A stretch of DNA of 64,000 nucleotides, from contig JBGVTE010000011.1 of NCBI GenBank assembly GCA_041862375.1, positions 1 to 64,000 of the forward strand. Direction: 5' to 3'. This DNA comes from WVZL01 sp041862375 (GTDB lineage: Bacteria > Acidobacteriota > Aminicenantia > Aminicenantales > Aminicenantaceae). This document shows, piece after piece, positions 41,587-50,291 of this stretch. How positions within the stretch are numbered: the first letter of the stretch is position 1; the number at the start of each line of letters is the position of its first letter. A program made the position numbers and the translations under genes. The notes below the pieces were generated by a model, which was not told the origin of the DNA, ran no database searches, and saw only the letters and a list, made by a program, of their open reading frames with translations.

Positions 41587-41934
41587 TTATTCTTCTGATT
41601 CCCCTCCCTTTTTGCTTTCGCTTTCTTTTATGGTTTCTTCAATAGCCTGGTCAAAGTCTTCACCTATATCCTCGCCCATTTCTTTACCGATTTTCTTCAT
41701 CCAGCGGGCAACACTTTTAGGATCATTCTCATCCAGCCCAGCCAGTTTTGAAGGATCAGCCAAACTCTTCAGGCGACTTTCTTCTGAGCGATAAATCGCT
41801 ACGCGGGAGATAATTTTTTCCACATTCTTGCCTCCACAGCTCTTACACTGTGGAGACAAAGGAGATTTAACGCTCAAGGTTACAAATGTCGATTTCTTAC
41901 CGCACTCTTTACAGCGATACTCATATATTGGCAT
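41587..41934 (-). CDS. FmdB-family zinc ribbon protein
   Basis: 115 residues starting MPIYEYRCKECGKKSTF, with the second Cys pair in PQCKSCGGKNVEKII: a classic FmdB zinc ribbon. It is followed by a helical segment and an acidic, low-complexity C-terminus rich in Glu, Lys and Ser. The ATG at 41934 is preferred; a TTG two codons upstream adds only two residues. Members were named after a putative regulator of formamidase but have no firmly established role. It is separated by 41 bases from the DUF362 gene upstream on the same strand. Confidence 0.87.
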   Translation of the reverse strand: MPIYEYRCKECGKKSTFVTLSVKSPLSPQCKSCGGKNVEKIISRVAIYRSEESRLKSLADPSKLAGLDENDPKSVARWMKKIGKEMGEDIGEDFDQAIEETIKESESKKGGESEE

Positions 41935-41975
41935 ATTCAATACTCTCTAAGTATATCTCGTGTCATATCTAATAT

Positions 41976-42869
41976 TTAAATAAGGATATCTTCTTTCCAG
42001 CCCAATTTTATAAGCTCAATTCTTTCTGGATTGCTCACTCCAAGGTGATGTCTTGTCTCAGCCAAAAAGATATGCTTGGCCGGAGGCTGCAAAGGCCTTT
42101 CTTCACCAAAAAATTCCCGGCGTTTTGCCTGCAAAATCCTGACTCCTGTGGCATCAACAGCAACAGGATCCCGGCTGACAAGAATTCCTTTGTATGCCCA
42201 GACATACCGCTTGCTGAAGTGGTGAGGACCAATCCCATGAAACAATGGAGTCAGCATAAGAAGGATGTTGAGCTTGGTTCTGCCCTTGACGTGGGGCAAA
42301 TACCAAATTTTAGCTAAATCTGCACAAGAATCTCCATGCCATTTGGAAGGATCCGGAACAAACATGATATAATTTTTGATGCAACCTCCCATCCCTGACC
42401 AGTGGTGTGTCCTAGCCGGTCGGGCATTGATGAGAGCAGTAGCATTCTTAAATACAGAATCTCTCAAGACTCCCCAATCATCAATGCTGATATTTTCCTC
42501 ACGAACACCAGCATCCATCACACTGCGTTTGAGTGCTTGCTCAACAACTCCTCCTGTAGGAAGGTAACCCCAAACATTACTTTTAATCCCCACGATATCC
42601 GATGGATTGATGAGTACCTTCCAAGCTTCAACAGGATCACTCTTTTCCAATAAAACTGTTACAGCCTCGTCGAGCATTCTTTGAATGACCTCAGGATTGT
42701 GATGTCCGGTGTCGTCTAAAGCGTCTTTATCACGGATTAAAACAGCTTTAGACTTCTTTAATTTCCCTTGCATTGCTCCCAATCCATCAGGAAAAGAGAA
42801 AGCTCCTGCTATGGTTGATACTGCTGCTGTCCGGAGGAAATCTCGGCGGGTAATAACTCTCTTTTTCAT
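41976..42869 (-). CDS. DUF362 protein with Tat signal
   Basis: 297 residues. The N-terminus MKKRVITRRDFLRTAAVSTIAGAF is a textbook twin-arginine signal (RRDFLR plus hydrophobic stretch), so the folded protein is exported. The body carries DUF362 features: an IVGIKSNVWGYLPTGGVVEQAL segment, ENISIDDWGVLRDSVF, HHWSGMGGCIKNYI and RDPVAVDATGVRILQAKR. The family is uncharacterised; some members bind iron-sulfur clusters, but this one has few cysteines. The ATG at 42869 follows GAGGTGG; a GTG three codons upstream is less likely. It lies 36 bases after the DUF6599 gene on the same strand. Confidence 0.85.
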   Translation of the reverse strand: MKKRVITRRDFLRTAAVSTIAGAFSFPDGLGAMQGKLKKSKAVLIRDKDALDDTGHHNPEVIQRMLDEAVTVLLEKSDPVEAWKVLINPSDIVGIKSNVWGYLPTGGVVEQALKRSVMDAGVREENISIDDWGVLRDSVFKNATALINARPARTHHWSGMGGCIKNYIMFVPDPSKWHGDSCADLAKIWYLPHVKGRTKLNILLMLTPLFHGIGPHHFSKRYVWAYKGILVSRDPVAVDATGVRILQAKRREFFGEERPLQPPAKHIFLAETRHHLGVSNPERIELIKLGWKEDILI

Positions 42870-42905
42870 CTTTTCCACCTCAAATATTCAGTGAAAACCT
42901 CGTTT

Positions 42906-43808
42906 CTATCCTTTACTCTCTAATTTTTTTAGCATGCCTTTAGCTGATATATCAGAAAGAGCATTAAAAATAATGATAATCTTATCGCCGATTACTCCAG
43001 CTGCTGTCCACCTCTTATCTTCGGTTTGGACCAATCCTTGCTCAATGGCATCGGGCATGTAAGCCTCGATGAAACTCCTGTATGCTTTTGCGGCTTTTTT
43101 CGTGTCAGGATACCGAATTAGCAAAAGCTTATATTCTTCTCCTTTTTCGAATCCAGTCCCGAGAACAGCCTCTGTTTTTTGGTCAAGAAAAAAAATATTC
43201 TCATCGGAAACAAAGAAATGATAATTCAGAATCATATGATTATGAAAATAATGGATACTTTTCTTATCGACATATTCCGGTGGCAGGAGGTCAAGAAGAT
43301 CAGGCTTTTCCCCTTCTTCCTTGATAGCAAGGGCTGCGAACCGTCCTAAACTCAACACAACTTCTTTTGTCTCATCTGTTTCTTCCTCTGCATATATGGA
43401 TATAAAAAAGAGACCTTTCCAAAACGAAAGTAAACCCGCATTATAGGTAGAATCCTGACCAATCTCGACATCTTCTCCTTCGAGGTCGTGTGTAAAAACA
43501 CCAAAAGCATCACGGGAAGATCCCATTTTGAAAAAATCTGCCACAATATCGGGCTTCCCTTTTCTTGTAAAGCGCCTGACGAGAAGTTCCTTAAAATTAT
43601 AAGAACGATAAACCTCTCCTGCTCCATCAATATAATCGAATATATTGTGAGGATTATAAAATTGGTCTTTTTCCACTGCCTTCCAGCCTTTAATTTCTCG
43701 AGGGAGCAAACTATCAAGTATTTTTGTTTCTTTTCCTGGAGTATCACCCAGTAACACCATTCCTCCGATAAAAACTAAGTAAACTGTAAGCCATTGTTTC
43801 CTTTTCAT
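42906..43808 (-). CDS. DUF6599-like secreted protein
   Basis: 300 residues from the ATG at 43808 (MKRKQWLTVYLVFIGGMVLLG, a signal peptide); an upstream in-frame start at 43862 would place residues before the signal. The body has the family's recognisable segment NIFDYIDGAGEVYRSYNFKELLVRRF, and IIIIFNALSDISAKGML near the end. I recognise this pattern as the DUF6599 group found in Acidobacteriota and deltaproteobacterial genomes; function unknown. It is probably co-transcribed with the Tat-exported DUF362 gene, and together they may form an envelope redox or sensing unit (inference). Confidence 0.75.
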   Translation of the reverse strand: MKRKQWLTVYLVFIGGMVLLGDTPGKETKILDSLLPREIKGWKAVEKDQFYNPHNIFDYIDGAGEVYRSYNFKELLVRRFTRKGKPDIVADFFKMGSSRDAFGVFTHDLEGEDVEIGQDSTYNAGLLSFWKGLFFISIYAEEETDETKEVVLSLGRFAALAIKEEGEKPDLLDLLPPEYVDKKSIHYFHNHMILNYHFFVSDENIFFLDQKTEAVLGTGFEKGEEYKLLLIRYPDTKKAAKAYRSFIEAYMPDAIEQGLVQTEDKRWTAAGVIGDKIIIIFNALSDISAKGMLKKLESKG

Positions 43809-43989
43809 CGAGAAAAAATTGTAAAAGCAAGGCAGTAAAAAGTCAAACTCTTGACCATGCACTACGATACTATTTTATTCTAATGATAGAACCTTGATAT
43901 GATTGACCAAGAGAATGTACTTTATTGTTCGTAGCGGAAGAAGTAAGAGTTTGAAAAATTGATAAAATAAAAGAAATATGAACCAATTA

Positions 43990-44943
43990 TCAATCCACAG
44001 ATTTTAATTTACGTCTGATTCGCTCAGCTTCCTCAATCTTTCCCTGATTTCTTAAATATTCAGCTAAACATATATAGACCGATGGAGGATATTTAAAATC
44101 CTTATCATTATAAACTCTTTCCAAGTAAGGAGCTGCACTTTTTTTATCGCCTTTATCCCAGTAATACTCAATTATTCTACTAATATTGTAAGGATACATG
44201 TCACTAGACAGATAAAATTCTATAGCTTTCTCCATTTGACCTTTGTTTCTATAAATTTCGCCAATTTTATGATCCGCATATTTTTTTACACCTGGATGGT
44301 CTCTCACTAATAAATAAAGTAAAAGTGCTTTTTCAAAATCACCATTTTCATAAAAATTCTCAGCACTCTTGAAGATAGAATATGGATCTGAGGTAATCTT
44401 ATGTATTTCTTGTACAGAGTACAATTCTCCCTTGGAGAGGTTATTTTGTAAATAATTTATAGTAGTTAAAATTTCTTCCTTATCAGGTATGTCAGGGAGG
44501 TCGCTTTCTTTTAGTGTTCCCTGAGGATCCCAGAGTATTCCAGATAGTTTGTTAAGGCGATATGTGCTACTATCAGAAGCTAGGCTATCATAAAGAATAA
44601 GGCAGATATTTCTCTTCTCATTAAAATTTAACATTTGACTGATGAACTTTTGCAAACTATGGAAATCTAATGATTCCGATCTAAATACATCTAAGATTTT
44701 CAGCCCTCCAGCTGAATTTTGATAGCACCTTTGAAAGGAAGTAATTCTTTTTGACAGATTTAAGACAAAATGAAAGGCGTCTTTTGACTGATATTTTTCA
44801 ATTAGTTTTATATTATCCTGAATCAATGCACTTTTACAGCTGATTTTCCCATCATTTGCGCATTGGATCTGGAAGATTGAAATCAAACAAATCAATCCGG
44901 CAAATAATGAGTCTGGACAAAATCGGTTAAATACTTTGCACAT
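43990..44943 (-). CDS. TPR-like exported protein
   Basis: 317 residues. A hydrophobic stretch (LFAGLICLISIFQIQCAN) near the N-terminus looks like a signal, possibly a lipoprotein with a non-standard lipobox (IQC). The C-terminal third has TPR-like repeats (AENFYENGDFEKALLLYLL, IGEIYRNKGQMEKAIEFYL, LAEYLRNQGKIEEAERI). The middle is unassigned. It overlaps the upstream SGNH gene by 52 bases in another frame, an unusually long overlap. This suggests either tight coupling or a later true start, for example an internal ATG or GTG after the overlap. The region is more AT-rich than the catabolic genes. Confidence 0.7.
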   Translation of the reverse strand: MCKVFNRFCPDSLFAGLICLISIFQIQCANDGKISCKSALIQDNIKLIEKYQSKDAFHFVLNLSKRITSFQRCYQNSAGGLKILDVFRSESLDFHSLQKFISQMLNFNEKRNICLILYDSLASDSSTYRLNKLSGILWDPQGTLKESDLPDIPDKEEILTTINYLQNNLSKGELYSVQEIHKITSDPYSIFKSAENFYENGDFEKALLLYLLVRDHPGVKKYADHKIGEIYRNKGQMEKAIEFYLSSDMYPYNISRIIEYYWDKGDKKSAAPYLERVYNDKDFKYPPSVYICLAEYLRNQGKIEEAERIRRKLKSVD

Positions 44944-46076
44944 AATTCATGACCTTTCTCACTCCAGTGTCCATCACACTCTAATATTATTCCCTCTACT
45001 CCATTAAAAAAAGTTTCTAGGCTTAAGTATTGGATTTTTTGTTTATTTAAAAGCCTTATGAGAAAATTATGAGGATTGTAGCTTAGACCAAAAGCATGTG
45101 GGATAATGAGCACCATTAACTCTGCACCAATTTCCTTGCATAATCTCTTCAATTCTATGTAATATGCATAAGTTATAATCCACCCGTAATAGACATCAAG
45201 CGGAATTGGATTTTGGTACATCTGCATATATGAGATATCGTACTTACGTAAAACAATCTCAATTTCATCTTCTGGAGCATATCGGTCAGTATAGATTATT
45301 TTATATGTGGGTATTTCGACTGTATCAAATTCAAAGTTTGTCCGTTTAATAGACGGTCTCAACCAAGAAACTTGACTTAATCTAAATTTCAAAAAGCGAT
45401 ACAAATACAGACTTTTGTAGAATGGTTGCTTTTCTGGTAATGTATCCTCTATATTCAACGCAATTCGTTTTTTTGTGAGTATTTTATAATCATTAAATAA
45501 CCTAAGGTTTTCATCAGGATCGTTAATAAAAAATTGGTCTATAACCAAGTCAGGCTTAAAATATTTTCCTATTCTCAAAAACATTCCGAGTTTTTGAATT
45601 GAGCAATATCCGTAAATTCCAGTATTAATTAACTCAATTCTTTTGTATTTATTTATATTTTTGTTTAATTCGTCCTGCAAAATATTACTAAACCTTTTTT
45701 CAAACAACACCTCTTTTCCTTCAGCATAGGAATCTCCCAAAATAAGAATTCGGTAAACGTCTTGTTCTTTTTCAAATGGGTATTCATTTTCCCGAATCCC
45801 CAGACTATTATATTTTAATTCTGTTTTAAAACATGATCTTTCATAAATTTGAGCACTTAAGGGAGTATTAATCCATTTGGGCAATTTTAATAATGCTCTA
45901 ATGTTTTGCTCTTCATTTTCAGCAGTTGGAGTTGTGTGCCTAATAGTAGTTACTGGATTTAACTCCTTGTGAAATAGACGAAGGTAAATTTCCAGCACTG
46001 AGAAGCATACTATTAAGCTTAAACAAGATATTAAAACATTAATCAATATTTTTTTTACTTTAGATTTTCTTTTCAT
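44892..46076 (-). CDS. Membrane-anchored SGNH hydrolase
   Basis: 394 residues: basic start, membrane anchor (ILINVLISCLSLIVCFSVLEIYL), then an SGNH/GDSL hydrolase domain with the nucleophile in RILILGDSYAEGKEV, an NTGIYGY block, an INDPDEN block and the Asp-His pair in ECDGHWSEKGHELCAKYL. This family deacylates or transfers acyl groups on glycans and other esters at the cell surface. A similarly built protein is encoded at 52.4 kb. It lies between a methyltransferase gene and the TPR gene, all on the minus strand in an AT-rich area, consistent with a surface-glycan modification locus. Confidence 0.8.
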   Translation of the reverse strand: MKRKSKVKKILINVLISCLSLIVCFSVLEIYLRLFHKELNPVTTIRHTTPTAENEEQNIRALLKLPKWINTPLSAQIYERSCFKTELKYNSLGIRENEYPFEKEQDVYRILILGDSYAEGKEVLFEKRFSNILQDELNKNINKYKRIELINTGIYGYCSIQKLGMFLRIGKYFKPDLVIDQFFINDPDENLRLFNDYKILTKKRIALNIEDTLPEKQPFYKSLYLYRFLKFRLSQVSWLRPSIKRTNFEFDTVEIPTYKIIYTDRYAPEDEIEIVLRKYDISYMQMYQNPIPLDVYYGWIITYAYYIELKRLCKEIGAELMVLIIPHAFGLSYNPHNFLIRLLNKQKIQYLSLETFFNGVEGIILECDGHWSEKGHELCAKYLTDFVQTHYLPD

Positions 46077-46334
46077 CGGATTACCTGTATATTGAAAGAA
46101 TTATTAGACTGAATAGTAATTCAGTCTAATATATTCCTAGGGCCTTTCCACGGCTACATTTAACCAACCATATAAGGGAAGAACTCGCATGAACTTAATA
46201 ATTCCTTTATAAACGTCTCGAGCATTAATTTAATGCACTCGAATTCTCTTCCAAAATTATGATATAATTCTGGTGTAAAATTCAAGGTAACATATCTCTT
46301 CGTTATCAAGTATTTCATTATAATTACAATGACA

Positions 46335-47384
46335 TCAGGCCTTCTTTTGTCCTATCATTATAAAGAATCCCCCTTCTCTCCCTCCACTTAGCAACATACC
46401 CAATTGAACCAAGAAGTGGTCGAATCTCTTTCCTTTGGGATTGGCTCTAAACAATTTTTCCCCAGAAGAAAATGGTTCAAATGCTGTAGATTTAGGGACG
46501 CTATTAATAAATTCGATTCCAGATTTATCAAACCAACTCAAAACCTCTCCAATAGTATGATGGGATTCATGAGGATTCTTGTATTGGTCCCTAAACCAAA
46601 CTAACTTTCTTAAGTCGCTTAAATTTTTGTCTTTAAAGCGTGGATCAAGATACTTAAAACGATTACTAGAAAACTTAAAGATTAAACGTCTAATATTTGA
46701 AGGAATCCTTCCATATTTATTATATAGGCCAACTATGATGAATCCTCCAATTTTTACAAGTCTTGATATCGAACGAAAGCCGAGAAAAGGATCACCTGTA
46801 TGATGTAACACTCCATTGCATATAACTAAGTCAAAACTACATTGTCTAAATACTGGTCTAAATAGATTCATTTGGAGAAAACAAACATTTTCAATTTGAT
46901 TTTTTTCGCTGAAATCATGGGCTAATTTTAAAGAATTAAGACAAATATCAGTTGCAAAAATAGTTCTTCCCCAAGTTATCCCCAGAAAGTTACTAAGTTG
47001 TCCCGTTCCACATCCGACTTCAAGTATCATCGCACCGTGAGGAATTTGTTCGTCTAGTAACCGGGCAAAAATTCCCTTTTCAGCCTTCTCTTTAAGACCC
47101 TGGCTAGAATCCAAGTCTTCATAATTCGGAAAAGGATTTTTCTCATAAAAGGATTTCACCACATCCGTAACATCCTTTTTATTACTTTCCCATTCATCCG
47201 GCCAGAATAGCAATGGAATATTTTTTTCGCATCTAAATGTATGTTTACATTTTGAACATCCTATCTTTCTTTTATCTGCAGACATAATTATAGCTCCACT
47301 GCAGACCGGGCAAATTAAGATGTTTCTGTGTTGGAACATAAGAGTGGGTAAGAACATACTTTTTTCATTAGATTTAATATCCAT
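46335..47384 (-). CDS. Class I SAM methyltransferase with zinc-ribbon N-terminus
   Basis: 349 residues. The N-terminal about 55 residues hold a Trm112-like zinc ribbon (ILICPVCSGAI ... KIGCSKCKHTFRC). A Rossmann methyltransferase domain follows, with motif I MILEVGCGTGQLSNFLG, a FDLVICNGVLHHTGD motif, and GGFIIVGLYNKYG. The C-terminus is long and unassigned. Family members methylate small molecules, sugars or lipids; the target is not evident. It is followed on the same strand, after 258 AT-rich bases without features, by the SGNH and TPR genes, so a role in decorating a surface polymer is plausible. Confidence 0.82.
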   Translation of the reverse strand: MDIKSNEKSMFLPTLMFQHRNILICPVCSGAIIMSADKRKIGCSKCKHTFRCEKNIPLLFWPDEWESNKKDVTDVVKSFYEKNPFPNYEDLDSSQGLKEKAEKGIFARLLDEQIPHGAMILEVGCGTGQLSNFLGITWGRTIFATDICLNSLKLAHDFSEKNQIENVCFLQMNLFRPVFRQCSFDLVICNGVLHHTGDPFLGFRSISRLVKIGGFIIVGLYNKYGRIPSNIRRLIFKFSSNRFKYLDPRFKDKNLSDLRKLVWFRDQYKNPHESHHTIGEVLSWFDKSGIEFINSVPKSTAFEPFSSGEKLFRANPKGKRFDHFLVQLGMLLSGGREGGFFIMIGQKKA

Positions 47385-47764
47385 CTCAAGATTTCTAAGT
47401 TGCTTCTATTATCATCTAGTATGTTTAAATTATCTACATTAAATAATCATTTCCGTTCGACTACGCATTCTCATCTTCCAATATTTCGGTTCTTTTTATT
47501 ACTACTCGATTACTATTGATGACAAAATCTTATATCCTCTTTTTTGCAGCAATACCTGTCGGCTCGATGTTAATAATAAAAAAATGTAAATGGAGGATAA
47601 TATTACTTAACTCTTCATACATTTTTTCCTATTTTATAAAAATATAATCTGCTTTTCTAACTTATTTACAATTTTTCCTTGAATTTGATAATTTCTTCCC
47701 TTATTTTACCTTTAACAATTATATTATCACCTTTATTCTACCTCTCATTATAAATCCTTTACAG
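47385..47764. other. AT-rich divergent intergenic region
   Basis: This is most of the 468-base gap between the methyltransferase and the Dch gene. It is strongly AT-rich with several poly-T/poly-A runs. I see no gene, terminator hairpin, tRNA or member of the dispersed repeat families in it. The final part holds the candidate Dch-Had promoter listed separately. Confidence 0.5.
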
Positions 47765-47793
47765 TTGACAGGAATGGAATCTGGTGATATGTA
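47765..47793 (+). promoter_or_regulatory. Candidate sigma-70 promoter for dch-had
   Basis: A perfect -35 TTGACA (47765-47770) is followed after 17 bases by TATGTA (47788-47793) with a TG motif just upstream. The -10 match is only partial. Transcription would begin near 47800, about 53 bases before the dch ATG. Confidence 0.4.
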
Positions 47794-47852
47794 TTACGTT
47801 CCCATTCTTCTCAAGAAAATTTAATAAATATTTCATCGAGGAGAAGAGTATC

Positions 47853-48632
47853 ATGAATAAAAGCGCATATGAAAATATTATTTTCGATTTAAAAGATGAT
47901 AAGGCTTTCTTGACCATCAATCTTCCCCCGCTGAATATTCTGAACATTACTACGATGAAAGAAATGAACGATGCTCTAGACTCTCTGACCGAGAATAAAG
48001 ATGTCAAAGTCCTCGTCTTATCAAGCAGTGGAGAAAAGGCCTTCTCAGCAGGAGTTGATGTGGCTGACCACACTGAAGAAAAGGTCGAAAAAATGCTCCA
48101 GGTCTTCCATGACATCTTCCGAAACATGTATAAATTAGATCAGGTAACTGTAGCCGCATTAAAGGGATTAACCCTGGGTGGAGGATGCGAGATTGCTCTC
48201 TTCTGCGACCTGATTTTTGCCGCAGATAACCTGAAAATAGGACAGCCTGAAATAAAACTTTCTGTCTTCCCGCCTGTTGCTCTCCTAATTTTACCGCGCC
48301 TTGTAGGATTAAAAAAGGCCTCAGAGATCCTTTTGACCGGAAAAACAATCGATGCAGCAGAAGCAGAAAAAATCGGCCTCGTAAACAGAGTTACAACTCT
48401 TGACTCTTTCGATTCAGAACTCGAGAAATTTATCCAGCCCTTAACAGAATTAAGTCTCGTTGGTTTGAAGTATTCAAAGAAGGGTATAAATCTTGGCCTA
48501 GATACGAACTTTATCGAGGGACTAGAGAGGATTGAAAAAATTTACCTTGAGGAGTTAATGGCTTCTGAAGACGCCCGCGAAGGGCTGAAAGCTTTCATGG
48601 AAAAGAGAAAGCCTGTCTGGAAAAACAAATAA
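47853..48632 (+). CDS. dch: Cyclohexa-1,5-diene-1-carbonyl-CoA hydratase
   Basis: 259 residues, crotonase family, the same length as characterised Dch/BadK-type hydratases. Visible: FLTINLPPLNILNITTMKEM, FSAGVDVADHTEEKVEKML, LKGLTLGGGCEIALFCDLIF, GQPEIKLSVFPPVALLILPRLVG. The PPLNILN segment and VDVADH are characteristic of dienoyl-CoA hydratases rather than generic enoyl-CoA hydratases. It hydrates the product of benzoyl-CoA reductase to 6-hydroxycyclohex-1-ene-1-carbonyl-CoA. The ATG at 47853 has GAGGAG upstream; an earlier in-frame start at 47784 would add an unrelated leader. It is 11 bases before had, forming a two-gene operon. Confidence 0.88.
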   Translation: MNKSAYENIIFDLKDDKAFLTINLPPLNILNITTMKEMNDALDSLTENKDVKVLVLSSSGEKAFSAGVDVADHTEEKVEKMLQVFHDIFRNMYKLDQVTVAALKGLTLGGGCEIALFCDLIFAADNLKIGQPEIKLSVFPPVALLILPRLVGLKKASEILLTGKTIDAAEAEKIGLVNRVTTLDSFDSELEKFIQPLTELSLVGLKYSKKGINLGLDTNFIEGLERIEKIYLEELMASEDAREGLKAFMEKRKPVWKNK

Positions 48633-48643
48633 AGGAGGAAGAG

Positions 48644-49672
48644 ATGAAAGCAGCGGTGTTTTACGAGCCTAATAGCCCTCTAAAAATTGAAGAAGTAGAA
48701 ACTCCCAAAATAGAACCCCATGAAATACTTGTAAAAATAGCAGCCTGCGGAGTTTGCAATACTGACCTGCATTACATTGACCATGGTGTTCCTACCTTTA
48801 AAAAACCTCCGATGATCTTGGGGCACGAGCCATCCGGCATAGTTGAAGAAGTCGGGTCAGGAGTAAAAAACTTTAAAACCGGAGACAGGGTACTAATTCC
48901 ACCTGTCTTTTCCTGTGGATACTGTGATAACTGCCGCCTAGGACGGGAGAATATCTGTTTTAACATGGTCATGCTGGGAAATCATATAGACGGAGCTTAT
49001 GCTGAATACTGTAAAGTACCAGCTAAAGACTGCCAGCACCTTCCTGAAGACCTCCCTTTAGAGGAATCAAGTATTATCGCTGATGCCATATCCACGCCAT
49101 ACCATGCTGTCAAAAACAGGGCACAGGTAAAGCCCGGTGATTCAGTGGTTGTCTTTGGCTGCGGAGGAGTTGGGATAAATGTAGTCCAAATGGCTGCTGT
49201 ATCTGGAGGTTCAGTTATTGCCGTGGACATCGTGGATCAAAAGTTAGCAACTGCCAAGATCTTGGGAGCCCAGCATACGGTTAACGCTTCCGGAAAAGAA
49301 GACAAAGAACTTCTAAAAGAAATTCGGTCACTCACAAGGGGCGGAGCCGACATTTCTATCGAGGCCATCGGTAATCCCAAGACAATCGAACTCGCTTCGA
49401 ATGCAGTCAAAGCAGGAGGACTTCACTGTCAGGTAGGGTACACCCACCACAATGTCTCAATGAATGCCGCTAGACTTATGTTTCGTGAGATTGAAATCAA
49501 GGGCTCTTTGGGCTGCCGGCCTGTTGACTATCCCAAGATCATAGAATTGGTAAAAACGGGAAAAATACAGCTCAAACCTGTTGTTTCTCATAAGTTCAAG
49601 CTGGAAGATATAAACGATGCTTTTGATGTTTTGAGAAAAGGAGAAGCCCTGAGGTCAATAATCGTACTTTGA
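48644..49672 (+). CDS. had: 6-hydroxycyclohex-1-ene-1-carbonyl-CoA dehydrogenase
   Basis: 342 residues, zinc-type medium-chain alcohol dehydrogenase. Catalytic zinc ligands: AACGVCNTDLHYI and GHEPSGIVEEVG. Structural zinc: CGYCDNCRLGRENIC. NAD-binding: VVVFGCGGVGINVVQMA. The segment NMVMLGNHIDGAYAEYCKVPAKDC resembles the Had subgroup. It oxidises the alcohol made by Dch to the 6-oxo compound that Oah opens. AAGGAGG lies 6 bases before the ATG. The order dch-had matches benzoyl-CoA operons of denitrifiers, but oah has been separated and lies about 20 kb away on the other strand. Confidence 0.85.
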   Translation: MKAAVFYEPNSPLKIEEVETPKIEPHEILVKIAACGVCNTDLHYIDHGVPTFKKPPMILGHEPSGIVEEVGSGVKNFKTGDRVLIPPVFSCGYCDNCRLGRENICFNMVMLGNHIDGAYAEYCKVPAKDCQHLPEDLPLEESSIIADAISTPYHAVKNRAQVKPGDSVVVFGCGGVGINVVQMAAVSGGSVIAVDIVDQKLATAKILGAQHTVNASGKEDKELLKEIRSLTRGGADISIEAIGNPKTIELASNAVKAGGLHCQVGYTHHNVSMNAARLMFREIEIKGSLGCRPVDYPKIIELVKTGKIQLKPVVSHKFKLEDINDAFDVLRKGEALRSIIVL

Positions 49673-49760
49673 TCACTGTATTTGTATCTATAAATTTGAA
49701 TCAGATCCCTCAAAGCTTGCTTACAAATAGTAAGCATTAAATAATACGAGAGTCACCACA

Positions 49761-50291
49761 TTGATAACCATTATTTCGTACATAGCGCTCATCTTGTTAT
49801 CTCTAGTGGGATATTCTGCAGGAGTAACTATAAAAGCAGGAAAGCGTGCAGAATTGAAACCTCTGATTATTGATTTGATTATTGTTATTTTTATCTGGAC
49901 AGGAGCAGTTTATTCAAGAGTAACTCTTGATTTCAGCAAATGGATTCTAATACTCATTTGGATCATCCTTGGTATCATAATCGGCATGATCACTGTGATT
50001 CCTCGTAGAGTCCCTGAAGAAAAACATGTAAGAAAAGAGGAAAGAGAAGTTGTACCAAGAAGTCCGATAAATAGATTCTGGACCGGCTGGAAAAACTTCT
50101 CGAAGAAAATTGGAATCTTTCAGAGTAGAATTATACTCTCGCTGTTTTATTTTCTTTTTGTATCCCCCTTTGCACTGGCTTTAAAAATATTTTCTGATCC
50201 CCTAAGGATAAAGCCACATAGAGGAAAATCCTTTTGGCTTATAAAAAAAGATATTAGAGAGGACTTTGATCAATTTAGGAGGCAGTTTTAA
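49761..50291 (+). CDS. SxtJ-like small membrane protein
   Basis: 176 residues with a TTG start. Three hydrophobic segments in the first 85 residues (IISYIALILLSLVGYSAGV, LIIDLIIVIFIWTGAVY, ILILIWIILGIIIGMITVI) and another near 130-150 (ILSLFYFLFVSPFALALKI). The C-terminal half (FWTGWKNFSKKIGIFQSRIILSLFYF...) resembles the SxtJ membrane proteins that accompany NodU/CmcH-type carbamoyltransferases. It overlaps the carbamoyltransferase start by one base, so the two are translationally coupled. Function unknown; it may anchor the transferase at the membrane (inference). No strong ribosome-binding site is seen before the TTG. Confidence 0.75.
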   Translation: MITIISYIALILLSLVGYSAGVTIKAGKRAELKPLIIDLIIVIFIWTGAVYSRVTLDFSKWILILIWIILGIIIGMITVIPRRVPEEKHVRKEEREVVPRSPINRFWTGWKNFSKKIGIFQSRIILSLFYFLFVSPFALALKIFSDPLRIKPHRGKSFWLIKKDIREDFDQFRRQF

